A stretch of DNA of 64,000 bases, from assembly GCA_965140355.1 (NCBI GenBank), contig OZ223194.1, positions 620,001 through 684,000 on the forward strand. Direction: 5' to 3'. Below the pieces are notes generated by a model. The model was not told the origin of the DNA, did not search any database, and was given only the letters and a program-made list of their open reading frames with translations. The translations under genes and the position numbers were made by a program. Position 1 is the stretch's first letter. The number at the start of each line of letters is the position of its first letter. Of the stretch, positions 62,958 through 64,000 are shown in pieces. The stretch comes from Acetobacterium sp965140355 (lineage in GTDB: Bacteria; Bacillota; Clostridia; Eubacteriales; Eubacteriaceae).

Positions 62958-64000
62958 CTAATCACATCCTTTACCGTAATTGCATTTTCAAAAATATGCC
63001 GGGACATGCGGTTTGCCGCCGTCGTGTAAAAACTATTGCCCGAAAAAAAGGCCCGCGGGGTATTGCTGGTGACAATATTGCCATCAAAAAACAATCCACA
63101 GACATCCCCGAATAATGCACAAAACTCAATATCATGGGACACCATTACAATGGTCACTCCATGTTCCTGAAGTTTTTTTAAAATCTGACCTAATTCTTGT
63201 TTAAAGTGATTATCCAAGCCTTTTGTCGGCTCATCCAATAACAGGATCTGCGGTTTCATCAACATGATTTTGGCCAATGCCAGACGTTGTTGTTCACCGC
63301 CGCTAAGATCATATGGATGTTGATCGAATAGTTGCGTTATCTGCATCAGTTCCGCAATTTTATGCACTGCTGTTTTTTTGTCGATCTCACTATCATAAGC
63401 GCTGCTCTTTTTTTCTTTGGTTCCTCCAATTATCTCATATAAATCCAGTTCAACCGTTTTTTTTACAAAAAGGCTCTGCGGATTTTGCGGCAAAACTCCC
63501 AACATTCCCTGAAACAGCTCTTTATCCGATAATTTCCGGACATCTTTGCCGTTAAGCAACACTTTCCCACGATAAGGTTTATTGAGTCCGGAAATCAACG
63601 ACAATGAGGTTGTTTTTCCGGTTCCGTTACCGCCAACCAGACAATAAAATTCACCTTTTTTGACCTTTAGCGATAGATCTTTTACCACGTCCGGTAAATT
63701 TTTATCATACCGAAACCAGACATCTTTTAGCTCAACGACCGTTTCGTTTAATTCGGAAGCTCTTGTTTCAATCGGAATGGTTGTTTTTTGAGCTGAATGC
63801 TCCTGAAACAAAACACTCATCCACTTTCGCCCTTCCCTTACCGTAATCGGGCACACTTGCTGCGAATCCACTTCGGCAAAAATCTGCATCGGGGTCGGCA
63901 TTGATAAAAACATATCATGGCCAATTATGTGTAGCTGTTTGCCGATATCCGTTGGCGTTCCGCGGGCGATTATTTCGCCCTCATCCATTACTAACACCTG
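62936..64000 (-). CDS. ECF transporter ATPase, two-domain fusion (partial)
   Basis: The C-terminal ~354 residues of a protein running off the right edge. The first ~60 residues are the tail of one ATPase domain (VLVMDEGEIIARGTPTDIG). A complete second domain follows: Walker A GGNGTGKTT, LSGGEQQR, Walker B ILLLDEP and switch His in VMVSHD. This is the fused EcfA1-EcfA2 layout. It is transcribed with the S component; the EcfT membrane partner is presumably upstream, outside the window. Confidence 0.9.
   Translation of the reverse strand, partial: QVLVMDEGEIIARGTPTDIGKQLHIIGHDMFLSMPTPMQIFAEVDSQQVCPITVREGRKWMSVLFQEHSAQKTTIPIETRASELNETVVELKDVWFRYDKNLPDVVKDLSLKVKKGEFYCLVGGNGTGKTTSLSLISGLNKPYRGKVLLNGKDVRKLSDKELFQGMLGVLPQNPQSLFVKKTVELDLYEIIGGTKEKKSSAYDSEIDKKTAVHKIAELMQITQLFDQHPYDLSGGEQQRLALAKIMLMKPQILLLDEPTKGLDNHFKQELGQILKKLQEHGVTIVMVSHDIEFCALFGDVCGLFFDGNIVTSNTPRAFFSGNSFYTTAANRMSRHIFENAITVKDVIRCCRINH

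Overview
The window looks like a chromosomal segment of a low-GC anaerobic Firmicute, most likely an Acetobacterium-like acetogen (Eubacteriaceae). Supporting this are Gram-positive core genes (glmU, spoVG, purR, murC, lgt), strong AGGAGG-type ribosome sites, many TTG/GTG starts, a complete-looking anaerobic (cobalt-early) corrin pathway, and heme precursors made from glutamate. The genus is inferred from overall character; no database comparison was possible. No rRNA, tRNA, CRISPR array or transposase gene was seen.

Layout. 1-8.1 kb holds housekeeping genes (glmU fragment, spoVG, purR, murC, two DUF4190-type membrane proteins, lgt, a patatin-like lipase, a SEC-C protein). 8.3-14.7 kb, all on +, holds a degenerate histidine kinase, a YtrA-type GntR regulator with its ABC transporter, and a MacA/MacB-like efflux cassette. 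14.8-31.1 kb, on -, holds an AlkD-like gene and a long operon hemA - sirC-type gene - hemC/cobA/hemD fusion - hemB - hemL - cbiK - cbiF - cbiG - cbiH - cbiJ - cbiP - cbiB - cobD - cobU, headed by a cobalamin riboswitch at about 31.6 kb. 32-50 kb is an accessory block: a GGDEF-EAL protein, a PAS-GGDEF-HD-GYP protein, two complete two-component/ABC modules of the Bce kind, a MORN lipoprotein, an amidotransferase, an ADP-ribosylglycohydrolase-like protein, and a cobalamin riboswitch with no gene behind it. 50.5-60.2 kb, on -, holds the second corrin operon (btuF-btuC-btuD - cbiA - pduX-like - cbiC - cbiL - cbiD - cbiE - cbiT) behind a third cobalamin riboswitch. 60.3-64 kb, on -, holds an ECF-type transporter (ATPase fusion and S component) followed by two BspA-type leucine-rich-repeat proteins.

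How it works together. The hem genes make uroporphyrinogen III from glutamyl-tRNA. CobA and the SirC-type protein make sirohydrochlorin, and CbiK inserts cobalt. The methyltransferases of both operons then build cobyrinate, CbiA and CbiP amidate it, and PduX, CobD, CbiB and CobU make and attach the aminopropanol arm. BtuFCD imports corrinoids. The pathway is split between two riboswitch-controlled operons about 19 kb apart, and neither is sufficient alone.

Most notable non-coding structure. Five copies of a long imperfect palindrome beginning and ending GTACCGAC/GTCGGTAC lie between genes. At least three are bracketed by two near-identical copies of a terminator hairpin. Two copies of the same response-regulator operator (TTACA-N4-TGTAA) precede the two Bce-like ABC operons. 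Small open reading frames lie next to two of the riboswitches.
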